The translations under genes were made by a program, and so were the position numbers. Source: Thalassovita litoralis (lineage in GTDB: Bacteria > Pseudomonadota > Alphaproteobacteria > Rhodobacterales > Rhodobacteraceae). From it: a stretch of DNA of 64,000 bases. Below are positions 54,601 to 63,984 of this stretch, one piece after another; position 1 is the first letter of the stretch, and every line of letters starts with the position of its first letter. Location: positions 1-64,000 of the forward strand of contig NZ_FXTO01000010.1 of NCBI RefSeq assembly GCF_900182725.1, written 5' to 3'. The notes beneath the pieces were generated by a model that worked only from the letters and a program-made list of their open reading frames with translations, did no database searches and had not been told where the DNA came from.

Positions 54601-56319
54601 TCAGACCGGCAGGCCCACAACAAACCGCGCACCCAGCGGTTCCGAGGTAGGATCAGCATCGGTGGGACGGATATTTTCAGCCCAAATCACGCCGCCATGT
54701 GCCTCGACAATCTGCTTGGAGATCGCCAGCCCAAGGCCGGAATTGTTGCCGAACTGGTTTTCCGGGCGTTCCGAATAGAAGCGTTTGAACACCTTGGTCA
54801 GCGCCTGTTCCGGAATGCCCGGCCCGGTGTCTTCGACCACGACCAGCACGCGATTATCCCGTTGGCGCACCCACACCCGGATTGCATCGCCATCTTCACA
54901 GAAGCTAATGGCGTTGGTGATCAGGTTCACAAAAACCTGTGCCAGCCGCGCCTCCAGCCCGTGAATCACGATGGGATGTTCGGGGATGTCCATAATGAAC
55001 TCCACCCCCTTTTCACCTGCCTGCTGGCCCAGATATTCACCCAGGTTGCCGATCATTTTCAACAGGTTGAAGCTTTCCTGTTCTTCCTTTACCAGTTCGC
55101 TATCCAACCGCGAGGCGTTGGAAATATCGCTGACCAGACGATCCAGACGGCGCACGTCATGGTCAATCACATCCAGCAGCTTCGCACGCTGATCATCCCG
55201 TTGCGCCACCCGCAGCGTTCCCACGGCAGACCGCAGACTGGCCAGCGGGTTTTTGATCTCATGCGCCACGTCGGCAGCGAATTGTTCATTGCTGTCGATC
55301 CGGTCATACAGCGCCGACACCATGCCCCGCAGCGCCGAAGACAGACGCCCGATTTCATCGGGTCGCGCGGTCAAATCGGGGATGCGGATACGGCCTGCCG
55401 CATTATTGCGCCGGTCCCGCGCACCACCCAGTTCAGCGGCGGCGGCCAGATCAGCCAGCGGATTGGCAATCGTCGACGCCAGAACAAGGCTAAGCCCGAT
55501 AGACACCAGCGTAGCAATCAGGAACATCTGAAGAATGCGTTCGCGTTCACCGCGCACCAGTTGATCAATTTCCCCGGCGGCGCTGGTCAGGGCGATCACA
55601 CCTACGGTTTGCCCCCCCTGCATGATCGGTGTGGCAGCGGCGAAATAGCTGCCTTCGGCGGTTTGCAACCCGGTTTCAATCTGCGACCCGGCCTTGACCG
55701 TCGGCGGCACCATACCGCTAACCAATTGTTCCACAGTCGGCATCGTCATACGATTGCGAGGCCCGTTGATCAGCGCATCAAACCGGCTCCAGACCTTTGC
55801 CAGCGCATCGGAAATCAGCGTTGATCCCCGTTCGCCGTTTTCCCCGGCCCGCAGCACACCACGACCCTGCCCCGAGGCAATCAACGCGCCGGTCTGATCA
55901 AAAACAAACACCTCGACGCCTTTGCGCAGGTCCAGACCGCCCAACGTGGCGGGAATGTCCACACCATCCCCAGACAGCAAACTGACAGGCGCGCCCTTGG
56001 GCAATTGCGCTTCTACCACGTCAGACACCAGTTCCGCCTGCGCGATCAACGCATTTGCCCGATCCACCACCAATGAATCCCGAGAGGAGTTGAGCAACAA
56101 CACCCCGGCCACCAACACATTCAACGCAATCAGATTGAACGTGATGATCTTGCGTGTCAGCGGCGACCTGTTCAGCGACAGAAATCCGCGCCGCGCCCGG
56201 CGGACGCGAAGCTCTTTCTCGACGGTGCTGTCCGGTGCGACGAATTCATCGCCCAGCACAACATCGCCGTCACGCCTTGGCGCCGTTTCCCGCAAATGTA
56301 TCCCCTCAGCGAGAGCCAT
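54601..56319 (-). CDS. chvG: sensor histidine kinase ChvG
   Basis: A 572-aa membrane kinase. Transmembrane helices lie near residues 55-78 and 270-290, flanking a periplasmic sensor domain. HAMP follows, then the H-box in FAADVAHEIKNPLASLRSA. The N box is NLITNAISFCEDGDA and the G boxes are VEDTGPGIPEQAL and NSGLGLAISKQI. Homologues (ChvG/ExoS/ActS) respond to acidity and envelope stress. The ATG overlaps the chvI stop by one base (TAATG). Confidence 0.95.
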   Translation of the reverse strand: MALAEGIHLRETAPRRDGDVVLGDEFVAPDSTVEKELRVRRARRGFLSLNRSPLTRKIITFNLIALNVLVAGVLLLNSSRDSLVVDRANALIAQAELVSDVVEAQLPKGAPVSLLSGDGVDIPATLGGLDLRKGVEVFVFDQTGALIASGQGRGVLRAGENGERGSTLISDALAKVWSRFDALINGPRNRMTMPTVEQLVSGMVPPTVKAGSQIETGLQTAEGSYFAAATPIMQGGQTVGVIALTSAAGEIDQLVRGERERILQMFLIATLVSIGLSLVLASTIANPLADLAAAAELGGARDRRNNAAGRIRIPDLTARPDEIGRLSSALRGMVSALYDRIDSNEQFAADVAHEIKNPLASLRSAVGTLRVAQRDDQRAKLLDVIDHDVRRLDRLVSDISNASRLDSELVKEEQESFNLLKMIGNLGEYLGQQAGEKGVEFIMDIPEHPIVIHGLEARLAQVFVNLITNAISFCEDGDAIRVWVRQRDNRVLVVVEDTGPGIPEQALTKVFKRFYSERPENQFGNNSGLGLAISKQIVEAHGGVIWAENIRPTDADPTSEPLGARFVVGLPV

Positions 56320-57020
56320 TATTCTTCGTTATATCTGTAGCCGATACCGTACAGCGTTTCGATGGCCGAGAAATCCGAATCCACCGAACGCATTTTCTTG
56401 CGCAACCGCTTGATATGGCTGTCGATCGTGCGGTCATCGACATAGACCTGATCGTCATACGCCACGTCCATCAACTGATCGCGCGATTTCACGAAACCGG
56501 GACGCTGGGCCAACGCCTGAAGCAACAGGAATTCGGTCACGGTCAGCGACACATCCTGTCCTTTCCATGCCACGGCATGACGCAGCGGGTCCATCCGCAG
56601 CTCACCGCGTTCCATCACCTTGGTTTCTTCGGTATCACCCACGATATCCCCGGCAACCGCATCCTGACGGCGCAGCAAGGCGCGAATGCGTTCGACCAGC
56701 AAGCGCTGAGAGAAGGGCTTTTTAACGTAATCGTCCGCGCCCATACGCAGGCCCAGAACCTCGTCGATTTCGTCATCCTTCGACGTCAGAAAGATGACCG
56801 GCATCGTGGTTTTCTGACGAAGGCGCTGCAATAGGTCCATGCCGTCCATGCGCGGCATTTTAATATCCAGCACGGCCATGTCCGGCAGTTTTTTGTTAAA
56901 CGCATCCAACGCCGATTGACCATCATTATAGGTTTCGACCTCGAACCCTTCTGCCTCAAGGGTCATGGCCACGGACGTCAGGATATTCCTGTCATCGTCC
57001 ACAAGGGCGATCTTAGACAT
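56319..57020 (-). CDS. chvI: response regulator ChvI
   Basis: A 233-aa OmpR-family regulator. The receiver has [18 protein letters not shown], the phosphoacceptor Asp in [13 protein letters not shown] and the Lys in [12 protein letters not shown]. The C-terminal winged helix includes [17 protein letters not shown]. Partner of ChvG. Divergent from pckA, an arrangement known from Rhizobiales. Confidence 0.95.
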   Translation of the reverse strand: MSKIALVDDDRNILTSVAMTLEAEGFEVETYNDGQSALDAFNKKLPDMAVLDIKMPRMDGMDLLQRLRQKTTMPVIFLTSKDDEIDEVLGLRMGADDYVKKPFSQRLLVERIRALLRRQDAVAGDIVGDTEETKVMERGELRMDPLRHAVAWKGQDVSLTVTEFLLLQALAQRPGFVKSRDQLMDVAYDDQVYVDDRTIDSHIKRLRKKMRSVDSDFSAIETLYGIGYRYNEE

Positions 57021-57396
57021 TTTTGAATTCCTTGTACTGCTCTATATTATGTTTTTTCCGTTCATTATGCCGTCTTTTCGTCGGATCAATCAATCCCAAA
57101 CTGCGAATCAGCCATCTTTTCGCCTTAATTCTGCGGGCGTTTCCTGAACGGATTGCTAATTTACACATGCTTTGCAGAACATCGTGGAACATTCGCCGGA
57201 CCAATCGGTCAAAATGTGCCGTGATTGCGCTAACCTGCATTTGGTTGCGCTAACTGTGCTAAACCGTCCTGTTCCTTCACGGAAACGACATGCTAAGAGG
57301 CCCGTTATCGGGGGCTTCTCCGACACGATGCGGGAGGGAGCCCGCACCGGACGAAAGACAACGCCGCAGATTTCGCGGCTACAGGAGCTTGGCAAT
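57021..57396. other. intergenic region between chvI and pckA
   Basis: No gene seen. It should hold the promoters of both divergent genes. The operator-like repeats at 57225-57264 and the AGGAG site of pckA are the visible elements. Confidence 0.5.
57225..57264 (+). promoter_or_regulatory. operator-like repeats upstream of pckA
   Basis: TTGCGCTAAC occurs at 57225-57234 and again at 57245-57254, exactly 20 bases apart, followed at once by the near copy TGTGCTAAAC (57255-57264). Each copy with its left flank (GATTGCGCTAAC; GGTTGCGCTAAC) approaches the palindrome GTTAGCGCTAAC, a LacI-family-like shape with a central CG. Placement 135-170 bases before the pckA start fits regulation of gluconeogenesis. 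The factor is not identified. Confidence 0.5.
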
Positions 57397-58995
57397 ATGG
57401 CATTTGGACGGGTAAACCCGGAATTCCGGCTTGAGGATCAGGGGATCGAAGGTCTGGGCAATGTCTTTTACAATCTTATGGAGCCCGCGCTGATCGAAGC
57501 CGCGCTCAAGAATGGCGAAGGCAAACTGGGCAATGGCGGCGCGTTCCTCGTGTCCACTGGCAAATTCACTGGCCGGTCGCCCAAGGACAAGCATGTCGTC
57601 AAAACCGACAGCGTTGTTGATACGATCTGGTGGGAAAACAACCGCGCCATGTCGCCCGAAGGGTTCGACAATCTGTATGCCGATATGCTGGAGCATATGA
57701 AAGGCAAGGACTTCTACGTTCAGGATCTGGTCGGCGGCGCGGACCCGGCCTATGCGATCAACGTTCGCATGGTCACGGAACTGGCATGGCACGGCCTGTT
57801 CATCCGCCACATGCTGCGTCGTCCCGAACGCGCTGAACTGGACGGTTTCTTGGCGGATTTCACCGTCATCAACTGCCCCAGCTTCAAAGCCGACCCGGAA
57901 CGCCACGACTGCCGCACCGATACCGTGATTGCGATGAACTTCGACAAGAAGCTGATCCTGATCGGGAACACCGAATACGCGGGTGAAAACAAGAAGTCGG
58001 TCTTCACCCTGCTGAACTACCTACTGCCGGAAAAAGGCGTGATGCCGATGCACTGCTCGGCCAACCATGCGATTGGCAACCCGGTTGATACCGCCATTTT
58101 CTTTGGTCTGTCGGGGACTGGCAAAACCACCCTGTCGGCCGATCCGTCGCGCACTCTGATCGGTGACGATGAACATGGCTGGTCGGATCGCGGTACTTTC
58201 AACTTTGAAGGCGGCTGCTACGCCAAAACCATCAACCTGTCCGCCGAAGCCGAGCCGGAAATCTATGCGACCACCTCGAAATTCGGCACCGTGATCGAAA
58301 ACATGGTGTTCGACGAGGAAACGCTGGCTCTCGACTTCCAAGACAGCTCGCTGACCGAAAACATGCGCTGCGCCTACCCGCTGGAGTATATCTCGAACGC
58401 GTCGGACACCGCACTGGGCGGCCACCCGAAAAACATCATCCTGCTGACCTGTGACGCTTACGGCGTTCTGCCGCCGATCTCGCGGCTGACCCCGGCACAG
58501 GCGATGTATCACTTCCTGTCGGGCTTCACCTCGAAAACCCCCGGCACCGAACGCGGCGTCGTGGAACCGGAACCCACTTTCTCGACCTGCTTTGGTGCGC
58601 CCTTCATGCCGCGTCGTCCCGAAGCCTACGGCAACCTGCTGCGCGAAAAAATCGCCAAGTACGGCGCAACCTGCTGGCTGGTGAACACCGGCTGGACCGG
58701 CGGCGCGTTCGGCACCGGCTCGCGTATGCCGATCAAAGCCACCCGAGCCCTGTTGACCGCAGCGCTGGATGGTTCGCTGAACGATGCTGAGTTCCGCAAG
58801 GACGAAAACTTTGGCTTCGACGTTCCGGTTGCGCTGGAAGGCGTCGATGCGAAACTGCTGGATCCGCGCCAGACTTGGGCTGACGGTGCTGCCTATGACG
58901 CACAAGCCGCCAAACTGGTGCAGATGTTCGCGGCCAACTTCGAGCAGTACCTGCCCTACATCGACGAAGACGTGAAAGCTGCCGCAATCGGCTAA
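57397..58995 (+). CDS. pckA: phosphoenolpyruvate carboxykinase (ATP)
   Basis: A 532-aa gluconeogenic enzyme making phosphoenolpyruvate from oxaloacetate and [16 protein letters not shown], the kinase-1a loop [18 protein letters not shown] and the kinase-2 region [10 protein letters not shown] are intact, as is [12 protein letters not shown]. The AGGAG site fixes ATG 57397; longer upstream frames are not supported. It has its own terminator. Confidence 0.97.
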   Translation: MAFGRVNPEFRLEDQGIEGLGNVFYNLMEPALIEAALKNGEGKLGNGGAFLVSTGKFTGRSPKDKHVVKTDSVVDTIWWENNRAMSPEGFDNLYADMLEHMKGKDFYVQDLVGGADPAYAINVRMVTELAWHGLFIRHMLRRPERAELDGFLADFTVINCPSFKADPERHDCRTDTVIAMNFDKKLILIGNTEYAGENKKSVFTLLNYLLPEKGVMPMHCSANHAIGNPVDTAIFFGLSGTGKTTLSADPSRTLIGDDEHGWSDRGTFNFEGGCYAKTINLSAEAEPEIYATTSKFGTVIENMVFDEETLALDFQDSSLTENMRCAYPLEYISNASDTALGGHPKNIILLTCDAYGVLPPISRLTPAQAMYHFLSGFTSKTPGTERGVVEPEPTFSTCFGAPFMPRRPEAYGNLLREKIAKYGATCWLVNTGWTGGAFGTGSRMPIKATRALLTAALDGSLNDAEFRKDENFGFDVPVALEGVDAKLLDPRQTWADGAAYDAQAAKLVQMFAANFEQYLPYIDEDVKAAAIG

Positions 58996-59037
58996 GGCTT
59001 TCGCCTGTGGCGGGTTCGTCCCGCCCCATCATATAAC

Positions 59038-59067
59038 AAACGCCCCGGTCCCCGTACCGGGGCGTTT
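59038..59067 (+). terminator. rho-independent terminator after pckA
   Basis: A perfect 12-bp stem AAACGCCCCGGT / ACCGGGGCGTTT with loop CCCCGT and a T-rich tail (TTTTGTTTT). It lies 42 bases after the stop. Confidence 0.9.
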
Positions 59068-59098
59068 TGTTTTACGCACTCACCCCCCGACTCCCACA

Positions 59099-59812
59099 TC
59101 AGGCGGCGATTGGTGCTTTGTGTTCCATCGGAACGTGGATCACATGGCGGATGTCGTCGATATCCATCCAGACCATATTGCAATCCAGTGGCTCGTTCCG
59201 GCCTTCGATTTTCCAGCTCAGGCAATAGGGATCGCAGTGCATATACCCTTCGCGTTCGGCCAGCCCCCGACGCGCCACGCTGCGCAGCATAAACCCGAAC
59301 ACAAAATCCGGCTGCCAGTGCAACGTTGCAGTCAAGAATGCGAACCGCGCCAGATAATCAATCAGCCCGCGACCGCGATAAACCGGATCGTCCTTCATCC
59401 ACATCTCGCCGTGGTAGCAAGCGCGTCCAGTGATTCGCTTAGCGCCGGGTCCGGCACGGAACCACGACCCATCCATGTCGATCCCCACACCACCCGGCGG
59501 AAATTCCCCGAACCGCGCCCCCATATACCGGGCCAAGGTCTGATCGCATAAATCCAGAAGCCGCATCGCCTGTGTATGTACTAGCTGCCCCTGCGCGTTA
59601 TGCCCAACAACCCAAACCCCTCTGGCAGAAGGTAAAAATTGCTTCACCGGGTCAAAAGGCGGACCTAGCGGTTGCTCGGGGCGGCCTGCTGCCACAATCC
59701 GCGCGTATTCTTCGAAATCATCACCGACCGTCAGGAATATCTGGTTCGCCCGCAGCGTATCTGTCACCTGCGTTAACAAACGCGCCCCATCAAAAACGTC
59801 GTGAATCGTCAT
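59099..59812 (-). CDS. hypothetical protein with possible GNAT-like motif
   Basis: About 237 aa, not recognised. AAGGAG in front of ATG 59812 fixes the start (MTIHDVFDGARLL). A central GVWVVGHNAQGQLVHTQAMR and a later YRGRGLIDYLARFAFLTATL resemble the R-x-x-G-x-G acyl-CoA loop and following helix of GNAT acetyltransferases, which is only suggestive. The C-terminal part is rich in Trp, Met and Cys. It lies 66 bases downstream of the LysR-type regulator on the same strand, so the two probably act together. Confidence 0.6.
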   Translation of the reverse strand: MTIHDVFDGARLLTQVTDTLRANQIFLTVGDDFEEYARIVAAGRPEQPLGPPFDPVKQFLPSARGVWVVGHNAQGQLVHTQAMRLLDLCDQTLARYMGARFGEFPPGGVGIDMDGSWFRAGPGAKRITGRACYHGEMWMKDDPVYRGRGLIDYLARFAFLTATLHWQPDFVFGFMLRSVARRGLAEREGYMHCDPYCLSWKIEGRNEPLDCNMVWMDIDDIRHVIHVPMEHKAPIAA

Positions 59813-59878
59813 TTGGTTTCTCCTTGTGTTAACCGTCCACACAGGATGACCAAAACCGATAAAAGAGTCTTTTCCTTG

Positions 59879-60763
59879 TTATTTTGACGCCGCGCAGGGG
59901 TCCGTATCCGGCATCAGCTCTATCTCGGGCATTCTTTGGATCATGGCCTGATCCACACCGAAAATCTGTAAATCGTAGCTGCGCTCGACAAGCGAGGCCA
60001 AAGCGAAACTGCCATCAGGGAAGCGACAGCCCATCAGCAACCGCTTATAGCTGATCGGTTCTATGCCCTTTCCACGGGTCATAAAGGTATGCACATGGTC
60101 ATACCGCAACCCATGCGTGGCGCGAATTTCCTCGAAGGGTTGCGATAACAGATGCGCCACAGGCGTTCCCCCCGGCAAAACCGGCACCGGGCGCCCCACT
60201 GCGCTGCGGTGCCATTCCCAGCCGTACCATGTAGCGTAAGAGGACTTTTCACCCACCTCTGTGCAAACCCAATCCTCTTCCAGCCGCCGGAACACCATCA
60301 GATAGGGCCGCAAGGGCTGCAAGGCCGGATGCTCCAGCTGCCCTTGCGCCGCAGCCCAACATTGTATTCCCCCCCGTAGTAGGCTGGAATTTCCTGTCCA
60401 TATCCCGGAAATCGGATGCTGTTGCAGGTGGAACTCCCATTCCTCTCCGTCTTCTAATTGGGAAACATGGAACAGCCCATTGACATGCCCCGCCTGCCCG
60501 GTCAGCCACGCCTCGCCTCGGGCCAGAATATCCTCGGCCTCTCGTAAAGAGCGCCGACCTTCGGCGCTCAGCCGATATTGGCGGTCTTCCACATCGAACA
60601 AAGGGGCGCCTTTGATGTCTTCCAGTATATTTATATGGCGTCGAACAGTTTGACGGGTGGATTTCAGCTCACGCACAGCCCGCGACAAATTCAGGGTACG
60701 GGCCAATGTCACGAAGGATCGTAACAATTCAAACAGCAATCCCGTATTCTGGTTCTTGGTCAT
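59879..60763 (-). CDS. LysR-type HTH regulator with an atypical C-terminal domain
   Basis: A 294-aa protein. Residues 12-75 are a LysR-like winged HTH (SFVTLARTLNLSRAVRELKS; TRQTVRRHINILED; GAPLFDVEDRQYRLSAEGRR). The rest lacks the usual periplasmic-binding-like LysR effector domain; instead it has Trp-rich segments (EEWEFHLQQHPISGIWTG; SYATWYGWEWHRS) and YKRLLMGCRFPDGSFAL. The C-terminal family is not recognised. Divergent from the XRE regulator. Confidence 0.7.
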   Translation of the reverse strand: MTKNQNTGLLFELLRSFVTLARTLNLSRAVRELKSTRQTVRRHINILEDIKGAPLFDVEDRQYRLSAEGRRSLREAEDILARGEAWLTGQAGHVNGLFHVSQLEDGEEWEFHLQQHPISGIWTGNSSLLRGGIQCWAAAQGQLEHPALQPLRPYLMVFRRLEEDWVCTEVGEKSSYATWYGWEWHRSAVGRPVPVLPGGTPVAHLLSQPFEEIRATHGLRYDHVHTFMTRGKGIEPISYKRLLMGCRFPDGSFALASLVERSYDLQIFGVDQAMIQRMPEIELMPDTDPCAASK

Positions 60764-61015
60764 TTGGCCCCGTCACTTTACAAGTTAACATATTAATTCT
60801 ATGGCGCTTTTCCGCATACAGGCAAGCTATACCAATGCGCACGGACATGGACTCGCCCCCATAAATTTTCTAAGCGGTAAATTTATCATCCATCAAGGGT
60901 AAATATTTGCACCCATCGGGTAAACGCATACACCTAAAGTTGCAATTTGTAATAGATTGATCGTCGCGAGGGATTCGCTAGACCTGAATGTGACGATAGA
61001 TAGTGGAAGGCAAAC
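60764..61015. promoter_or_regulatory. AT-rich divergent control region with direct repeats
   Basis: No gene. Three copies of GGTAAA, at 60876, 60898 and 60919, are spaced 22 and 21 bases, about two helical turns. Around them AT-rich arms recur (GGTAAATTTATC, GGGTAAATATTTGC, GGGTAAACGCATA). The region separates the LysR-type gene from the XRE gene and is the likely operator region for one or both. Confidence 0.5.
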
Positions 61016-61375
61016 ATGTCACACCCTGTAGACGAACACGTTGGTAAGAAACTGAAGAACCTGCGCGTGCTGCGTGGGCTGACCCAAACCGACGTTGCTA
61101 AGGGACTGGATATCTCGTTCCAGCAAGTTCAGAAATACGAACTGGGCCGCAACCGTATTTCAGCCAGCAAGCTGTTTGAAATTTCGCGCATTCTGGATGT
61201 ACCGCCGTCCTATTTCTTTGATGGCTTGGGTGATTCCGAAGGGCAAAGCGGCCCCGTGATTGACGAAGAAACCGCACGCATCGCCAGCGTGATTTCTAAA
61301 ATTCAGGACGAACGCCTGAAAACTCAGATCCGGTCCTTTATCGACGCCGTGGCGAATTACACGCCAGCCGCGTAA
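61016..61375 (+). CDS. XRE family helix-turn-helix regulator
   Basis: A 119-aa regulator. The Cro/C1-type HTH spans residues 8-65 (VGKKLKNLRVLRGLTQTDVA; GLDISFQQVQKYELGRNRIS; LFEISRILDVPPSYFF). The C-terminal tail (EETARIASVISKIQDERLK) is the short extension seen in many alphaproteobacterial members. Regulated genes unknown. A GGAAGG site precedes the ATG. Confidence 0.9.
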   Translation: MSHPVDEHVGKKLKNLRVLRGLTQTDVAKGLDISFQQVQKYELGRNRISASKLFEISRILDVPPSYFFDGLGDSEGQSGPVIDEETARIASVISKIQDERLKTQIRSFIDAVANYTPAA

Positions 61376-61387
61376 CAGGATGGGCTG

Positions 61388-62158
61388 TTAGCCCATCATC
61401 CCGCGCCGGATCAAATTCAGCCCGGCGATCATCAATACGACCAGTGTCGCCTTTTTAAAGGCGTGCTGGTCGATGCGATCCTGCACCTTGAACCCCAGCC
61501 ACGTTCCCGCCAACGCAGGCACCAAAAGCGCAATCGAAAACGGCAGCGTTTCCGCCCGCATGACGCCAGAGCCGATATGCGCCCCCAGCAGCATCACGGC
61601 CCCCAGCCCATAAATCACACCCTGAATGCGTATCTGATCCTGTTTCGGCGTATTGATGGCCGTCAGATACATCACGGTCGGCGGCCCCCAAATCCCGGAC
61701 ATCCCACCGATGAACCCGGCGAATGATCCGACCCCAGCCTCGACTCCATGATGCCCATCCTCGGGCAGTTTGACCTTGATGCCAAATAACTGGATCAGGG
61801 CGAAAATCACCACTGGCACACCAATCATCAGTAACAAAACATGCGCAGGCAACACCCGCACCAATTGCGCACTGATCAACAACGTGATCCCGCCACATAT
61901 CAAAAACACCCGAAACCGCTTGACCGAGGCCCAAGCCGCCGCCCGCCCCTGTCGCAGCGATTGCCACAGGTTCGTCAGCACCGTTGGCAGGATCAGCCCC
62001 GCCAGCGCCCATTCTGCCCCAACAATGCTGCCCAGCCCGGACACCATGACCATCGGCATGGCGAAACCCACCATCCCCTTGATAATTCCGGCCAGCAACG
62101 CCACCATAAGACACAGGGCCAGGGTGACGGGCGGCAGATCGACAAACAGCATATCCAT
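61388..62158 (-). CDS. TauE/SafE (TSUP) family permease
   Basis: A 256-aa inner-membrane protein of about eight helices from ATG 62158 (MDMLFVDLPPVTLALCLMV). The family signature regions LAGIIKGMVGFAMPMVM and VGSFAGFIGGMSGIWGPPTVMYL are duplicated halves. Members export sulphite, sulphoacetate or other organic anions. The substrate here is unknown. Confidence 0.88.
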   Translation of the reverse strand: MDMLFVDLPPVTLALCLMVALLAGIIKGMVGFAMPMVMVSGLGSIVGAEWALAGLILPTVLTNLWQSLRQGRAAAWASVKRFRVFLICGGITLLISAQLVRVLPAHVLLLMIGVPVVIFALIQLFGIKVKLPEDGHHGVEAGVGSFAGFIGGMSGIWGPPTVMYLTAINTPKQDQIRIQGVIYGLGAVMLLGAHIGSGVMRAETLPFSIALLVPALAGTWLGFKVQDRIDQHAFKKATLVVLMIAGLNLIRRGMMG

Positions 62159-62331
62159 TCCCGCTCTGTAGCAGCTTCTTGGGCGCTGCACCGCAAAAAA
62201 TTCACGCGCAATTTTAGAACGAATACCCACAAATAAACGCATTTATGTTGCGCTGCACCTGCGAAATAGTTAGGACGTGATCGAACATAGATAAGATGTG
62301 AATCATGGCTCATGACGGACAGGACCACGCA

Positions 62332-63984
62332 ATGACGAAACCGATCATTCTCCCCGATTTGATGGCGCTGGCGGCAGCAGTGATTGCCCCGGCAGAACAA
62401 GTGTTGGAAACCGCAACGTCGAATCTGCGCGAAATGCTAAGCGAGGGGGGTCGTATTTCCGCCGCGCTGCTGGAGGAAAACCAAGCCGCAGCACACGGGC
62501 TGTCATGGCTGGCAACCTATGTGGAATCGCTGCGCCAGATGAAAGCGTGGGCCGATCGGCTGACCGATGCGGGCACTTTTGGCGAAACCGAACAATTGCT
62601 GCTGCAAATCGCATTCGGGGAATATCTGGCCCAAATGCGCGGCGGCATCCCGATGAGCCAAACCGAAATCCTGCGCCTGTCTGCGCTGGGGATCGACACC
62701 AGCGCGCTGTCCGGTGACGCTGTCGAGGCCCTGATCGCAGGCGGCAATACCCCCGCCGCCCGCAAGCGTCTGGTGGACCTGATGCAAGACCAGCGCGCCA
62801 ACATCACCGTCGGCGCCACCGGGCTGGACGAAGAACTGGAAATGATCCGGGAACAGTTCCGCCGCTATGCCGTGGATAAGATCGAACCCCACGCCCACGA
62901 CTGGCACCTGAAGGACGAACTGATCCCGCTGGAAGTCGTCAACGAACTGGCGGAAATGGGCGTTTTCGGCCTGACCATCCCCGAAAATCTGGGCGGTCTG
63001 GGCCTGTCCAAAGCGTCGATGGTCGTGGTCTCCGAAGAACTGTCGCGCGGCTATATCGGTGTCGGATCGCTGGGGACGCGGTCCGAAATCGCGGCAGAAC
63101 TGATTTTGGCCGGCGGCACGGATGACCAGAAATCCCATTGGTTGCCCAAAATCGCCAGCGGTGAAATCCTGCCCACGGCTGTGTTCACCGAACCTAACAC
63201 CGGGTCGGATCTGGGCAGCCTGCGCACCCGCGCTGTCAAAGACGAAAACGGCGATTACAAAGTGACCGGCAACAAAACCTGGATCACCCACGCCGCGCGG
63301 ACCCATGTCATGACCCTGCTGGCCCGCACCGATCCGAACACCACCGATTACCGTGGCCTGTCCATGTTCCTTGCGGAAAAGACCCCCGGCACGGATGAAA
63401 ACCCATTCCCGACCGAAGGCATGACTGGCGGCGAAATCGAGGTTCTGGGCTATCGCGGCATGAAGGAATACGAACTGGGTTTCGACAACTTCCATGTGAA
63501 GGGTGAAAACCTGCTGGGCGGCGAAGAGGGCAAAGGCTTCAAGCAATTGATGCAGACCTTTGAATCCGCCCGCATCCAGACCGCTGCCCGCGCCATCGGC
63601 GTGGCGCAAGCCGCGCTGGACGTAGCCATGCAATATGCCGAAGACCGCAAGCAATTCGGCAAGTCGCTGATCAACTTCCCCCGCGTGTCCGATAAGCTGG
63701 CCATGATGGCGGTGGAACTGATGGTTGCCCGTCAGTTGACCTATTTTTCGGCATGGCAGAAAGACCATGATAAGCGGTGCGACCTGGAGGCCGGTATGGC
63801 CAAGCTGCTGGGCGCCCGTGTGGCATGGGCGGCGGCGGATAACGGGCTGCAAATCCACGGCGGCAACGGTTTTGCACTGGAATACAAAATCAGCCGTATC
63901 CTGTGCGATGCCCGCATCCTGAACATTTTTGAAGGTGCCGCAGAAATTCAGGCACAGGTGATCGCGCGCCGCCTGCTGGGCTAA
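62332..63984 (+). CDS. mcd: acyl-CoA dehydrogenase family protein, probably (2S)-methylsuccinyl-CoA dehydrogenase
   Basis: A 550-aa FAD enzyme from ATG 62332; ATG 62305 is an alternative. An N-terminal helical extension of about 150 residues (HGLSWLATYVESLRQMKAWA) precedes the normal dehydrogenase core (TAVFTEPNTGSDLGSLRTRA; ARAIGVAQAALDVAM; QIHGGNGFALEYKISRILCD). This long architecture is typical of Mcd, which oxidises methylsuccinyl-CoA to mesaconyl-CoA in the ethylmalonyl-CoA pathway for C2 assimilation. The core alone would not separate it from other acyl-CoA dehydrogenases, so the specific name is inference. Confidence 0.78.
   Translation: MTKPIILPDLMALAAAVIAPAEQVLETATSNLREMLSEGGRISAALLEENQAAAHGLSWLATYVESLRQMKAWADRLTDAGTFGETEQLLLQIAFGEYLAQMRGGIPMSQTEILRLSALGIDTSALSGDAVEALIAGGNTPAARKRLVDLMQDQRANITVGATGLDEELEMIREQFRRYAVDKIEPHAHDWHLKDELIPLEVVNELAEMGVFGLTIPENLGGLGLSKASMVVVSEELSRGYIGVGSLGTRSEIAAELILAGGTDDQKSHWLPKIASGEILPTAVFTEPNTGSDLGSLRTRAVKDENGDYKVTGNKTWITHAARTHVMTLLARTDPNTTDYRGLSMFLAEKTPGTDENPFPTEGMTGGEIEVLGYRGMKEYELGFDNFHVKGENLLGGEEGKGFKQLMQTFESARIQTAARAIGVAQAALDVAMQYAEDRKQFGKSLINFPRVSDKLAMMAVELMVARQLTYFSAWQKDHDKRCDLEAGMAKLLGARVAWAAADNGLQIHGGNGFALEYKISRILCDARILNIFEGAAEIQAQVIARRLLG

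Noticed and set aside
62503-63858. Minus frame of 451 codons opposite the acyl-CoA dehydrogenase
   Set aside because: Shadow of a clear gene, with no family match.
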